The translations under genes were made by a program, and so were the position numbers. From Streptomyces sp. NBC_00708 (GTDB lineage Bacteria > Actinomycetota > Actinomycetes > Streptomycetales > Streptomycetaceae): 64,000 nucleotides of DNA. How positions within the stretch are numbered: the first letter of the stretch is position 1; each line of letters opens with the position of its first letter. Location of the stretch: the NCBI GenBank assembly GCA_036226585.1, contig CP108997.1:4030001-4094000 (forward strand). The letters are read 5' to 3'. Positions 21,987-30,985 of this stretch are shown piece by piece. The notes below the pieces were generated by a model. It was not told the origin of the DNA and did no database searches. It saw nothing but the letters and a program-made list of their open reading frames with translations.

Positions 21987-22059
21987 TGCTCATGCAAGCT
22001 TCTGGCGTCCCCGAGTCCAGTGACGGGGCGCGTACAGGGTGTTTTTAGTTGCATGAGCA
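21987..22059. promoter_or_regulatory. Paired operator sites between marR and the SMR genes
   Basis: TGCTCATGCAA (21987-21997) and its exact reverse complement TTGCATGAGCA (22049-22059) flank the divergent promoter region. The second extends to TTGCATGAGCAA, with TTGC/GCAA ends. One site for each promoter is the usual MarR arrangement. Confidence 0.65.
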
Positions 22060-22095
22060 AGCAAAGACTTGCCTTGCTCGATGAAGGGATCTCCC

Positions 22096-22416
22096 ATGCA
22101 GTGGGTCTACCTCGCCGTCGCCGTCGTCTTCGAGATCGGCGTCGCCCTCGCGGCCGGCAAGGCCGAGGGCTTCACCCATCGGAAGTGGACGACGGTGACC
22201 CTCGTCAGCGGGGCGCTGGGCACGTACTTCCTCAGCCGGGCGCTGCTGACCTTCGACGTCGGCGTCGGCTACGCGCTGTGGACGTCCGTCTCCGGGGTCG
22301 GCATCACGCTGCTCGGCGCCCTGCTCTTCGGGCAGCGCCTCGGCTGGCGCAAGGCGCTCGGGATCGTCGCCATCATCGCGGGGGTGGTCGGGCTGCAGCT
22401 CAGCGGCGCCGCGTGA
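22096..22416 (+). CDS. SMR-family multidrug efflux subunit 1
   Basis: 106 residues, the standard SMR length, with four membrane helices. The essential Glu in helix 1 is in 'VVFEIGVALAAGKAEGF'. 'GVGYALWTSVSGVGITLLGA' and 'LGIVAIIAGVVGLQLSG' match helices 3 and 4. ATG 22096 has GAAGGGA upstream. SMR proteins exchange drug cations or guanidinium for protons and act as dimers. The next gene is a second SMR protein 65 bp on, so the two probably form a hetero-dimer of the EbrAB/YkkCD type. The divergent MarR gene should control them. The substrate is not predictable. Confidence 0.92.
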   Translation: MQWVYLAVAVVFEIGVALAAGKAEGFTHRKWTTVTLVSGALGTYFLSRALLTFDVGVGYALWTSVSGVGITLLGALLFGQRLGWRKALGIVAIIAGVVGLQLSGAA

Positions 22417-22481
22417 GCGGTGCGGATTCCTCCACCCACGAGAACTCTCTGATCCGTTCCTTCCGAAAGGACCGTCCCGCC

Positions 22482-22856
22482 ATGTCTTCGAACCGCCCCT
22501 CCACCGCCAACTCCTGGTTCATGCTCCTGCTCGCCGGCGTCTTCGAGATCGGCTACGCCCTCGCCGTCGGCGGCAGCCACGGCTTCACCCGGCTCACGTG
22601 GTCCCTGGTCGCCGTCGTCTTCTTCCTGCTGACGCTGTGGGCGCTGAGCGTGGGCCTGCGCACGATCGACGTGGGCACCGGCTATGCCGTCTGGGCGGGC
22701 ATCGGCGCGGCCGGCGCGGCGGCCCTCGGCCCGGTCTTCTTCGACGAGAGCCTCACCCTCGCCCAGTCGGGCTGGCTCGGCCTGATCATCGCGGGAGTGG
22801 TGTGGCTGAAACTGGCGGACCGGATGCGGGGGGCGGGCGAGCGGGCCGCCGCGTGA
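22482..22856 (+). CDS. SMR-family multidrug efflux subunit 2
   Basis: 124 residues from ATG 22482. Four helices are visible, with the conserved Glu in 'LLAGVFEIGYALAVGGSHGF', then 'WALSVGLRTIDVGTGYAVWA' and 'GWLGLIIAGVVWLKLADRMR'. It has ~15 extra residues at the N-terminus and a basic C-terminal tail, differences typical of the second member of paired SMR transporters, whose topology is opposite to the first. The preceding SMR gene ends 65 bp upstream, and no promoter is needed between them. Confidence 0.92.
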   Translation: MSSNRPSTANSWFMLLLAGVFEIGYALAVGGSHGFTRLTWSLVAVVFFLLTLWALSVGLRTIDVGTGYAVWAGIGAAGAAALGPVFFDESLTLAQSGWLGLIIAGVVWLKLADRMRGAGERAAA

Positions 22857-22934
22857 AGGGGGCGCCCGTGCGGTACGGCGGCACCGGAGGCGATCCGGGG
22901 GCCGCCGTTCCGGCGTCCGCCCTTCCGGGAGGTC

Positions 22935-23651
22935 TCAGCGGGTTCCGGAGGCCGTTGCCATCGGGCGTTCCGGCGTACCCGTGTATGGCCCGCCCACGCC
23001 CCACGCCTGGTGCATCGCGTTGGCGAAGGCCGCGGCCAGGTGGTGTTCGCCTGTGGGGCCCGGGTGGGTGCCGTCGTACGTGTCGGTGTGGATGTCGTAC
23101 GCCGGGGGGTGCGAGGCCAGGAGGAGGGGGGAGCCCGGGGTGTCGAGGTCGGCCACCGCCTTGGCCAGGAGTTCGTTGAAGCGGGCGCATTCCGTGGCGA
23201 AGGGGGCGTCCGTCTCCGCGCGTACGTTCGGGATGACCGGGAGGAGGACGGCGCGGATGTGCGGGTTCGCCTCGCGGGCCGCCGTCAGGAAGGTGCGGAC
23301 GTTCTCCGTCGTCTGGCCGCTGTCCGTGTAGAAGCCGAGGTCTATCAGGCCGAGCGAGACGAGCAGGATGTCCGGGCGGTGCGCGGTCACCGTCTCCGCG
23401 ATCACCGGGGCCATGTGCAGCCAGCCCTCGCCCCAGCCCGCCAGGTGGCGGCGCGCGGCGGGCGGGAAGTCGGCGGCGTACGCGGACGAGGAGGCGGTGC
23501 CCGTTTCCGCGTCGTACAGCTCCGTGCGCGGGCCGACCAGGGTGTGCGGGCCGTCGGGCACCGCCTCCAGGTGCTGCCACAGGCGGTAGCGCCACGTGAA
23601 GTCGCCGGCGCGCCCGATGGTCATGGAATCGCCGACACACATGAAACGCAT
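22935..23651 (-). CDS. SGNH/GDSL-type hydrolase
   Basis: 238 residues from ATG 23651; the frame runs on to 23870 but overlaps the next gene's promoter. Block I 'MCVGDSMTIG' holds the nucleophile Ser, 'LLVSLGLIDLGF' covers the oxyanion-hole region, and block V 'DGTHPGPTGEHHLA' gives the Asp-x-x-His of the catalytic triad. No signal peptide is seen, so the enzyme is probably cytoplasmic. SGNH enzymes cleave esters or acetyl groups; the substrate is unknown. It diverges from a secreted protein gene only 58 bp away. Confidence 0.88.
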   Translation of the reverse strand: MRFMCVGDSMTIGRAGDFTWRYRLWQHLEAVPDGPHTLVGPRTELYDAETGTASSSAYAADFPPAARRHLAGWGEGWLHMAPVIAETVTAHRPDILLVSLGLIDLGFYTDSGQTTENVRTFLTAAREANPHIRAVLLPVIPNVRAETDAPFATECARFNELLAKAVADLDTPGSPLLLASHPPAYDIHTDTYDGTHPGPTGEHHLAAAFANAMHQAWGVGGPYTGTPERPMATASGTR

Positions 23652-23709
23652 GGCGTCATCATGGCCGATCTTGGCTACGGGCCGGTAGGTGACGATGGAC
23701 ACTTGTGCC

Positions 23710-24693
23710 ATGCGTTCGTACCGACTGGCCGCCCTCGGCGCCGCCGCACTCCTCGCCCTCGCCGCAGCCCCCGCGCTCGCCGACGACGGGGCCGACCGGA
23801 GTTTCACGATCGAGGATCCCCGGATCACCGAGTCCAGCGGCCTCGCCGCCAGCCGTGCCCACCCCGGCATCTACTGGACGCACAACGACAGCGACGACGG
23901 CCCCTACGTGTTCGCCGTCGATTCCCGTACGGGGAAGACCGTCGCGACGATCACCATGAAGGGCGTCGGGCAGCCGCGCGACGTGGAGGCCATCTCGATC
24001 GGCCCGGACGGCAACGTGTACGTCGGCGACATCGGCGACAACCTCAACGGCAGCTGGGACCACGTCTGGATCTACCGCTTCCCCGAGCCGAAGGTGCTCA
24101 AGGACGCGACGGTCCGGGCCACCCAGTTCGACGTGAAGTACGCCGACGGGGCGCGCAACGCGGAGGCGCTGATGGTCCACCCCAAGACCGGGCGCGTCTA
24201 CATCGCCTCGAAGAACGAGGACGGCGGCGGCCTGTACGAGGGCCCCGCGAAGCTCACCACCGGCGGCGACAACATCTTCCGGCGGGTCGGGGAAGTCCCC
24301 TGGGTGACCGACGGCGCCTTCTCGCCGGACGGCAAGGAACTGGTCCTGCGCTCGTACTTCAGCGCCCGCGGCTACGCCTTCGCGAACGGCCGCCTCGGCA
24401 AGGACTACGACGTCGAATCGCCGCTGCTCCCGCAGTCCGAGTCCGTGACGTACACGGCGGACGGCTCCGCCCTGATGTACGGCTCCGAGGGCGAGCGGAG
24501 CAGTGTCGTACGGGTGGACCTGGAGAAGAGCGGGGACGGAGGCGGCGGCGGGGCCGCGCACCGGGCCGGCGGGACGAAGGACACGGCCGACGGGAACGGC
24601 GTACCGGTGAAGGGCACCACGCTGACCGGCGGCATCGTGCTCGCCGCACTCGCCGTGGTGCTCTTCCTCGGCCGGCGCCGCCGCAAGGGCTGA
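23710..24693 (+). CDS. Secreted propeller-like protein with C-terminal membrane anchor
   Basis: 327 residues from ATG 23710 (ATG 23695 is a possible alternative). A signal peptide is clear: 'MRSYRLAALGAAALLALAAA' with an 'ALA' cleavage site. Repeating units such as 'SSGLAASRAHPGIYWTHNDS', 'DVEAISIGPDGNVYVGDIGD' and 'NAEALMVHPKTGRVYIASKN' suggest a beta-propeller. A Gly-rich linker is followed by a membrane helix 'GGIVLAALAVVLFLG' and 'RRRRKG', so the protein should sit on the outer face of the membrane. It has no LPxTG sorting signal. The function is unknown; related proteins are common in Streptomyces. Confidence 0.8.
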   Translation: MRSYRLAALGAAALLALAAAPALADDGADRSFTIEDPRITESSGLAASRAHPGIYWTHNDSDDGPYVFAVDSRTGKTVATITMKGVGQPRDVEAISIGPDGNVYVGDIGDNLNGSWDHVWIYRFPEPKVLKDATVRATQFDVKYADGARNAEALMVHPKTGRVYIASKNEDGGGLYEGPAKLTTGGDNIFRRVGEVPWVTDGAFSPDGKELVLRSYFSARGYAFANGRLGKDYDVESPLLPQSESVTYTADGSALMYGSEGERSSVVRVDLEKSGDGGGGGAAHRAGGTKDTADGNGVPVKGTTLTGGIVLAALAVVLFLGRRRRKG

Positions 24694-24786
24694 GGCGGCC
24701 CGATCCCCTGACGCGGGGCCGCCCGGTGCGTCATCCTGGGGCGGCGGGGTTCGGGCACGTACACGGCACGGGGGTGCGGCACCACG

Positions 24787-25485
24787 ATGGTCCCGGGAAC
24801 GGTGCAGCAGCTGACCATCCTGCTGATCCTCGTGCTGCCCGGCGTCTTCTACCAGGCCGCACGGGAACGGCTGCGCGGCCCGCTCGCCACCGAACAGGAG
24901 CCGCAGAACCGCCTGGTGCGCGCCATAGCCGCGGGCGCCCTGCTCGACACCCTGTACATGGTGGCCGCCGGGCCGTGGCTGCTCGGGCTGCTGCTGGGGG
25001 ACGGGGACGGGCCCCTCGCCGGGGTGTCCCGGCAGCCCCGGCAGGCGGGTCTCGCCGCGCTGCTGCTGATCGTCGCCGTGCCGTCCGCGCTCGCCTGGGC
25101 GGAGGCCGTCCTGCAGCGGCGCCACGCACGGGCGCGGTACGAGCCGACGCCGACCGCCTGGGACGCGCTCTTCCGCGGGCGGGGCTCCTGCTTCGTGCGC
25201 GTACGGCTCAAGAGCGGGCTGTGGGTGGGCGGTTGGCTGGGCTCCCGGTCCGCCGTCTCGGCGTACCCGCAGAGCGGGGACCTCTATCTGGAGGCCCAGT
25301 ACCGGATGGGGACGGACGGCCGCTTCCTGGGGCGGGTGCCCGGGACCGGGGGCGTGTACGTACGGGCGGCCGACATCGACGTACTGGAGGTGCTGCTGCC
25401 GCCCGCGCGGCAGCGGCCGGTGGTGAGAGGAGCGGACGAGGGTGAGCGATCAGGAACCGGGCCGTCCGGGCAGCCCGGACAGTGA
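24787..25485 (+). CDS. DUF6338-family membrane protein
   Basis: 232 residues. 'MVPGTVQQLTILLILVLPGV' opens with a hydrophobic helix ending in a 'PGVFYQAARER' motif. Two further helices follow ('IAAGALLDTLYMVAAGPWLL', 'GLAALLLIVAVPSALAWAEA'). The soluble C-terminal part has 'PTPTAWDALF' and 'VRLKSGLWVGGWLGS', a small SH3-like strand set that I associate with DUF6338. The family has no known role, though members turn up near phage-defence or signalling genes in several genomes; that is not evidence here. The downstream small acidic ORF overlaps its end by 44 bp. Confidence 0.72.
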   Translation: MVPGTVQQLTILLILVLPGVFYQAARERLRGPLATEQEPQNRLVRAIAAGALLDTLYMVAAGPWLLGLLLGDGDGPLAGVSRQPRQAGLAALLLIVAVPSALAWAEAVLQRRHARARYEPTPTAWDALFRGRGSCFVRVRLKSGLWVGGWLGSRSAVSAYPQSGDLYLEAQYRMGTDGRFLGRVPGTGGVYVRAADIDVLEVLLPPARQRPVVRGADEGERSGTGPSGQPGQ

Positions 25486-25645
25486 TGACGAACTCGCGGC
25501 CCTGGTCGACGAGTTCTCCTTCCGCAGGACCTACCACCCCACCGACGGCCTGGCCGAGCCCGACGAACTGCCGCAGGGCCCCTCGGGGTCGGTCATGGGC
25601 GAGCCGGGGGAGCCGCTGCCGCCGGGGGAGCCGGACGCGCCCTGA
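25442..25645 (+). CDS. Small acidic hypothetical protein (67 aa)
   Basis: GTG 25442 lies inside the end of the DUF6338 gene and has GAGGAGCGGACGAGG upstream. The protein is very acidic and Pro/Gly-rich ('SDQEPGRPGSPDSDDELAAL', 'VDEFSFRRTYHPTDGLAEPD') and looks disordered apart from a short helix. The 44-bp overlap and strong ribosome site suggest coupling with the membrane protein. It ends 10 bp before the end of the convergent CHAT gene. The function is unknown. Confidence 0.65.
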   Translation: MSDQEPGRPGSPDSDDELAALVDEFSFRRTYHPTDGLAEPDELPQGPSGSVMGEPGEPLPPGEPDAP

Positions 25646-25654
25646 GCGGCCCGC

Positions 25655-28600
25655 TCACGGCCCGGAGTGGATGTGCGCCGCCCACAGGTGCGGGGCGCGC
25701 GCGTAGCGGTCGCGCAGGGCCCTGACCGGGCGGTGCAGGGCGGCGGCCGGGTCGAGGGGGCGGCCCAGGGCCACGTCCTCGGCGAGCGCGGTGTACAGCT
25801 CCTCGGTGAGGTGCGTCGCCAGCTTGTCCGAGATCGGCCACAGGGTCCCGATCACATGCGGGTACCCGGCCAGCTGGAACGACGCGGCCAGCTGCACCGC
25901 CTCGTCGGACAGCTCGATGCCGCCCTGCGAAGCGGAACAGGCGGACAGCACGGCCAGTTCCGGGTTCCCCGGGCGCCGGGTGGCGACATCGGACACGGTG
26001 AGGCGGCCGTCGTACAGGACGAGCCCGCTCCGTGACGGGGTGAGCGGCTCGCTGACCCCGTGGCAGCTGAAGTGAACCCAGGGATGCGCTTCGAGGGCCC
26101 CGCCGACCGCCGCCACCGTGGCGTCGGGCCCGGACATCAGCCGCCCGCCCGGGAACAGCTCCGCCAGCACCTCCGCCTCCCGGACGACACCGGGCAGCGG
26201 TGAGGCCCCCGGCGTCTCGGCGAGCGCCACGACGAGCGGCCGGGGCCGCGCACGGACCCGGGCACCGGCACCGGCGGTGAGCCCGGCGCGGGCCCGGACC
26301 AGGGCGCGCAGGGTCGGGGTGTACGAGGACACGGCACGGTCCATGACCCAGGTGCCGGAGTCCCGGCCGCCGCGCCCGGCCGCGTGCAGCGGCAGGAAGG
26401 ACAGCCAGCCGGTCGGACACCACCACAGCCGGGGCCAGGGCGCACCGGCGGCCGGTTCGGCGTCGAGCCCGAGGTGGGCCAGGACGGGCGCCGCGATCAC
26501 GTCCCAGAGCCAGCCGAGCGTGCCGGACAGGGTGCCCATCATGGCGACGGCCTCGTCCACGCCGTTGGTGCCGTAGGCGGTCTCGATGCCGTCGACGAAC
26601 TCGGCCACCCGCCCGATGACCGCCTCCAGGGCGAGTCCGGGCAGCGGGACCACGTCGATCCCGGCGCCCGCGGTCACGATCAGGGCATCGCAGCGGTGGA
26701 CGCTGACGTTGACCACCACCACGGGTCCGCCGTCGGCGGCGGCGACCAGCTCCGGTACGGCGGGCGGGCGCAGGAAGCCGTCCAGGCCGGGCAGTTCGCG
26801 TACCTCCGCGAGGAGCCGGCTCCAGCGGGCGGCCAGGGCGTGCCGGGCCTCGGCGATCTCACCCGCCCGGTGCGCGTCCTGGGTGGGGGAGAGCGGCGGC
26901 GGCGCGCTCAGCTCGTCGCGGACGCGCTCGAACTCCGCCGCGCGGACGGGGTCCAGCTCGCGCAGCCGCGACACGTCGGCCCGGTCCTCCAGGCCCTGGC
27001 CCAGCAGCACGCCCCGCCCCTGTTCCAGCAGGGCGAGGGCGTAGTCCGGCCGGCCCGCGTCGATCGCCAGCGCGGCGGCGTCGCTCGCCACGCCCTCACC
27101 GCTGGTGAGCCTGGCCTCCTGGTCGATGCGGGCGAGGCCGCGCGGGGCGATGCCGGGCAGCAGGCCCACGGCGTACGCGTATCCCTCCAGCGCCTCCGCG
27201 CGGTCGCCCGCCCGTACGGCGGCCAGCCCCCAGCCGTGGGCGGCCTGGACCCGGGTCACACCGTGGGCGGCCGGATTGCGGGCGCCGTCGCGGGCGACGC
27301 GGACCACCTCCGCCAGGTCGACCGGTTCGCCCGCGGCATGGCGGTTCAGCTGGGTCATGGCCAGCAGGGTCTGGGACAGGGCGTGGTTGGGGTCGCCCCC
27401 TGCCATGCGGACCAGGGACTCCCGGGCGGCCGAGGCCGCCCGCTCCCACGCCTGAAGGGCCGCCGGTGCGGACGGGTCGCCGCAGAGGTGGGCGAAGACC
27501 TGACAGGCCACGGTGAGCTTCTGCAGAGCGAAGAAACGTGAGGGGTGGCGCTCGCCGAGCCGGGCCACCACGTCCTCCAGGAGCCGGCGGGCCTCCGCCG
27601 CGGTGGGCAGGTCGTTGGTGGCCTGCGCCTGGTTGATCAGCATGTCCGCCAGGTTGATCGAGGCCCCCTCACCGCCTTCGAGGTCGCCGTGCTCCACGGC
27701 GATGGCCGCGCGCAGCAGGGCCATCGCCTCGCCGGTGGCCGCGGTGTCACCGGTGAGCGCGTCCCACTGGCGCAGCGCCTCGGCCAGGTTGTTCAGGTGC
27801 AGGGAGCGGTCCATGGCCGAGGGCAGGCACTCGCTCAGCGCCCTCCGCAGCACCGTCACCGCCTCGGCCAGCCAGGTGCGGTCGCCGGTGCGCCTGCTGC
27901 GGTCCATGAGCGCGCTGCCCAGGTTGGTGAGCGTCATGCTGATCCGGGCCCGGGGCGTGCAGGACACGGCCTCGCGCAAGGTGTCGACGGCGGCGTCCAT
28001 GAGGACTTCGTCGCCGGTGTGCCGGGCCCGGCTCCACTGGATGTAGCCCAGGCTGGTGAGGATGGAGCCCCGCAGCTCGGCGGTCTCGGGGCTCAGCGCG
28101 GCCAGGGCGGCGCGGAACTGGAAGACAGCCTCGTCGCTGTGGCGGACGTCGCGCGTGTGGCGGTGGAGGGCTCCCAGGCTGTTCGCGAGGCCGAGCAGGG
28201 CCACGGGCTCCGGCGGTCCCGACGCCATCACCAGCGCCTCCCGGTGCCAGCGGACGGCCTCCTCCAGCGGGGCGGGGTCGGCGGAGAGCCGGGCGAGGTT
28301 GCGCAGGGCGTCCCCGAGCGCGGTGCGGCAGGCGGCCCCGCCGTAGGTCTCCTCGTCGGAGACGGCCACGGCCCCGCGCAGCACCTCGATGCCCTCCCGC
28401 AGTGCTTCGGTGTCCGAGCAGAACTCGGCGCGGGCCAGCAGGGCCTCCCCGAAGCAGGTGCGCTGGTGCGCCTGGAGGAAGTCGTCGGCCGAGGACAGGG
28501 CGATGGCCTCGCGGTGGGTGGCCACGGCTTCGGTGAGGAGTTCGGGCCGGCCGGCGCGCAGGGCGACCTTCACCAGGCAGACGCCGAGGTTGGACCGGCG

Positions 28601-30433
28601 CACGGACTCCCTGGACCGGGAGAGGGGAGCACGCTCCAGCTCCTCGCGTACGTGGCGCACCGCCTCCTCGTACAGGTCGGTACCCGTCGTCACATCGCCC
28701 CGGGTGATGAGGGCCGTCACGTAGTCGGTATGGCACTCCCAGTACGCCGGGTCGCCGGCCGGGAACAGGCCGAGCGCCCGGCGCATCTCCTCGGCGCCCT
28801 GCCGCCACGCGCCGTCGTCCGCACCCGCGCGCCGGGCCAGCGCCGTGCCGAGCACGAAGCGCGTGGTGGCCCGGAAGCCGTCGTCGGGGGCGGGCAGGGC
28901 GAGGCACTTGTGGAAGCAGTCGATGGCCTCGTCGAGGCCGGCCGGGTCGCCCGACGCCCGCAGGCAGCGCCCGAGCGCCCGCAGGGCACGCGCCCGCAGG
29001 GCCGAGCGGGCCGGGAGGTCCGAGACCAGGGCACGGACGAGCGCGAGGCAGTCGGGCAGGGCCGCCGGGACGCCCGCACCGGCGGTTCTGCGGGCCCGGC
29101 CGGACAGCAGATCGGCCAGTCCTTCGGCGTGTGTCACCCGTCGGCCGAAGTCGTCCGCGGGCACGCCCTCCAGCCCGAGGCGGGCGTGGTCGACGGCCTG
29201 CTCCAGGTCGTCCGGCCGGCCCGACACGGTGTGCCGCGCGCCGAGCAGGCGGGCGAGGGACGAGTGTCCCTGGGCGCGGAACGGATGCCCGTCCGGTGTG
29301 CCGTCCAGGGTCTCCCGGGCGATCTCGCACGCCTCCTCCAGTACGCGGCGGTCGCCGATGTGGGAGGAGTAACTTCCCATGATCAGGACGAGGTTGCCGC
29401 GGTACACCGTGCGCTCGTACGGGCTGGGGGCCGTCGCTGCCGCCTCGCGGCAGAGGGCGATGCCCTCTTCGTACTCCTCGGTGCGGTCCCCGTTCTCCGG
29501 GGCGCCCTGGACCAGGGCGACGCCCAGGTCGGAGAGGAACGAGGCCCGGCTCGACAGCGCGGTGTCCGGCTCCGCCAGCGCCTCGCGCAGCCGGGTGACG
29601 CCCTCGCGGCGGAGCCCGGGATCGGCCAGGAGCTTCGCCGCGGAGCACAGGGCCGAGCCGAGGGTGGCGCCGAACTGGGGGCGGGCCGGGTTGTTCCAGG
29701 TGGTCAGCTCCACCGCCTTCCGCAGCTCGGCGACCGCTTCCCGCATGGCGTCGTGGTCGCCGTTCGCCGCGGCCCAGTGGCGCAGGGTATGGCCCAGGTT
29801 GCCGTGCCTGCGGGCCTGCTCGTCCTCGGTGCCCGGGGCGCAGACGACGGCGGCGCGGCCGGCCCGGACGGCGGCGGTGAGTGCCTGCTGCGCGGCGCCG
29901 GTCTGGGCGCCGTAGAAGAGGACGAGCCCCAAGTCGGAGAGGCAGGTGCCCTGTTCGAGGCTGCCGTCGCCGAAGGCCGCGGCAGCGTGTCGTAACAGGA
30001 TCTCGGAATACGGGAGGGCGCCCTGGGCGCGGCCCTGCTGGAACAGCAGGGTCATCCCGATGGCCGCTTCGTACGCGTGGCCGGGCTCGGTCGCCGCACC
30101 GCCCGGTGCGCCCCTCAGCAGGGCGTACAGCGGTCGTAGGTCCTGCGGCAGCTGCTCCGGGTCCTGCCCGTCCACGGCCAGGAACCACAGCACCGCGGCC
30201 CCGAGCGACGCCGGATCGGCCTCCCGCGCCGCGAGGAAGCGGCACCACTCGGTGTGGCCGAGGGCGAGGGCTCCGGGGGGCCAGGCGGCGCCGTCGGGCA
30301 GGACGACGGCGGCCCGCACCTCGTCGGCCGCCGCCCGTGCCTCGGGGCCGAGGAACCATTCCAGGGCGCGGGCGTCGGTCTCCGCGCGGGCGGACCGGTC
30401 GAGCAGCAGGCGCGCGGCGGTCCCGGCGCTCAC
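25655..30433 (-). CDS. TPR-rich protein with C-terminal CHAT (caspase-like) protease domain
   Basis: 1592 residues. Residues ~80-1150 are tetratricopeptide-type repeats with recurring 'EAV..LR.A' and 'R...LSNLG.AL' patterns. The last ~300 residues are a CHAT domain: 'RARPRPLVVALAETPGASPL' starts it, 'WVHFSCHGVSEP' holds the catalytic His1458 and 'LAVLSACSASQGG' the catalytic Cys1499. 'VIGTLWPISDKLATHL' is the typical closing motif. CHAT proteases are relatives of caspases and separase; some cleave a specific partner in phage defence or programmed cell death. The start is GTG 30433. No obvious partner with a protease target or toxic domain is adjacent. Large TPR-CHAT proteins are widespread in Streptomyces without known function. 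Confidence 0.88.
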   Translation of the reverse strand: MSAGTAARLLLDRSARAETDARALEWFLGPEARAAADEVRAAVVLPDGAAWPPGALALGHTEWCRFLAAREADPASLGAAVLWFLAVDGQDPEQLPQDLRPLYALLRGAPGGAATEPGHAYEAAIGMTLLFQQGRAQGALPYSEILLRHAAAAFGDGSLEQGTCLSDLGLVLFYGAQTGAAQQALTAAVRAGRAAVVCAPGTEDEQARRHGNLGHTLRHWAAANGDHDAMREAVAELRKAVELTTWNNPARPQFGATLGSALCSAAKLLADPGLRREGVTRLREALAEPDTALSSRASFLSDLGVALVQGAPENGDRTEEYEEGIALCREAAATAPSPYERTVYRGNLVLIMGSYSSHIGDRRVLEEACEIARETLDGTPDGHPFRAQGHSSLARLLGARHTVSGRPDDLEQAVDHARLGLEGVPADDFGRRVTHAEGLADLLSGRARRTAGAGVPAALPDCLALVRALVSDLPARSALRARALRALGRCLRASGDPAGLDEAIDCFHKCLALPAPDDGFRATTRFVLGTALARRAGADDGAWRQGAEEMRRALGLFPAGDPAYWECHTDYVTALITRGDVTTGTDLYEEAVRHVREELERAPLSRSRESVRRSNLGVCLVKVALRAGRPELLTEAVATHREAIALSSADDFLQAHQRTCFGEALLARAEFCSDTEALREGIEVLRGAVAVSDEETYGGAACRTALGDALRNLARLSADPAPLEEAVRWHREALVMASGPPEPVALLGLANSLGALHRHTRDVRHSDEAVFQFRAALAALSPETAELRGSILTSLGYIQWSRARHTGDEVLMDAAVDTLREAVSCTPRARISMTLTNLGSALMDRSRRTGDRTWLAEAVTVLRRALSECLPSAMDRSLHLNNLAEALRQWDALTGDTAATGEAMALLRAAIAVEHGDLEGGEGASINLADMLINQAQATNDLPTAAEARRLLEDVVARLGERHPSRFFALQKLTVACQVFAHLCGDPSAPAALQAWERAASAARESLVRMAGGDPNHALSQTLLAMTQLNRHAAGEPVDLAEVVRVARDGARNPAAHGVTRVQAAHGWGLAAVRAGDRAEALEGYAYAVGLLPGIAPRGLARIDQEARLTSGEGVASDAAALAIDAGRPDYALALLEQGRGVLLGQGLEDRADVSRLRELDPVRAAEFERVRDELSAPPPLSPTQDAHRAGEIAEARHALAARWSRLLAEVRELPGLDGFLRPPAVPELVAAADGGPVVVVNVSVHRCDALIVTAGAGIDVVPLPGLALEAVIGRVAEFVDGIETAYGTNGVDEAVAMMGTLSGTLGWLWDVIAAPVLAHLGLDAEPAAGAPWPRLWWCPTGWLSFLPLHAAGRGGRDSGTWVMDRAVSSYTPTLRALVRARAGLTAGAGARVRARPRPLVVALAETPGASPLPGVVREAEVLAELFPGGRLMSGPDATVAAVGGALEAHPWVHFSCHGVSEPLTPSRSGLVLYDGRLTVSDVATRRPGNPELAVLSACSASQGGIELSDEAVQLAASFQLAGYPHVIGTLWPISDKLATHLTEELYTALAEDVALGRPLDPAAALHRPVRALRDRYARAPHLWAAHIHSGP

Positions 30434-30507
30434 CGTACGTTCCCTGTCATCACTTCCCCGTCGGCCGGCAGCACTTTCAACCTACCTACCATGAACGGGA
30501 CTTGGGG

Positions 30508-30903
30508 TCAGGGCTCGACCGGCCGGATCTCGTAGTGCAGGGTCCGGTCCCGCTTGAGCCGGTGCGTCAGCGGGACGAGGACCCCCTGGGTGGCCGGGTA
30601 CTTCCGGGACAGCATCCGGGACGCGTGCGTGTTCTCCTTCGAACCGGCCGGGAGGAGGCGCGCGTGGGCCTCGATCTGCGGCCCCGTGGACCGGCCGCGT
30701 ACGGTGCACGGGCCGATCCGCACCATCGGGTGGTTGCGCATCCGCTCGACCTTCCACGCCGAGGAGAACGTCCGGATGTAGGCGTGGTCGCCCTCGACCG
30801 CGATGTGCACCGGGGTGTCGGCGTGCGTCCCGTCCTGCCGCCGCGTGCTCAGCAGGACCGTGTACTGCCTCACATAGGGCTTGAGCTGCGGGATCGTATC
30901 CAT
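30508..30903 (-). CDS. PPOX-class F420-dependent oxidoreductase family protein
   Basis: 131 residues from ATG 30903. It shows the split-barrel flavin/F420-binding fold of the pyridoxamine-5'-phosphate-oxidase-like superfamily: 'YVRQYTVLLSTRRQDGTHAD', 'TPVHIAVEGDHAYIRTFSSA', 'WKVERMRNHPMVRIGPC' and 'VRGRSTGPQIEAHARLLP'. Members of this short group bind F420 or heme and reduce small substrates, and mycobacterial relatives act on biliverdin or quinones. The substrate is unknown here. It lies 74 bp from the start of the CHAT gene on the same strand and diverges from the GNAT gene 82 bp away. Confidence 0.82.
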   Translation of the reverse strand: MDTIPQLKPYVRQYTVLLSTRRQDGTHADTPVHIAVEGDHAYIRTFSSAWKVERMRNHPMVRIGPCTVRGRSTGPQIEAHARLLPAGSKENTHASRMLSRKYPATQGVLVPLTHRLKRDRTLHYEIRPVEP

Positions 30904-30985
30904 GCCTCCATGGTCCACCGGTGCGGGCCCGTGCTCATCCGGGCAGCGGACGCCCGGCCGCCGATTCGCGTAGGGTCCCCGGATC

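Noticed and set aside
23710..24693. Sortase-anchored surface protein
   Set aside because: There is a C-terminal helix and Arg tail but no LPxTG-type motif.
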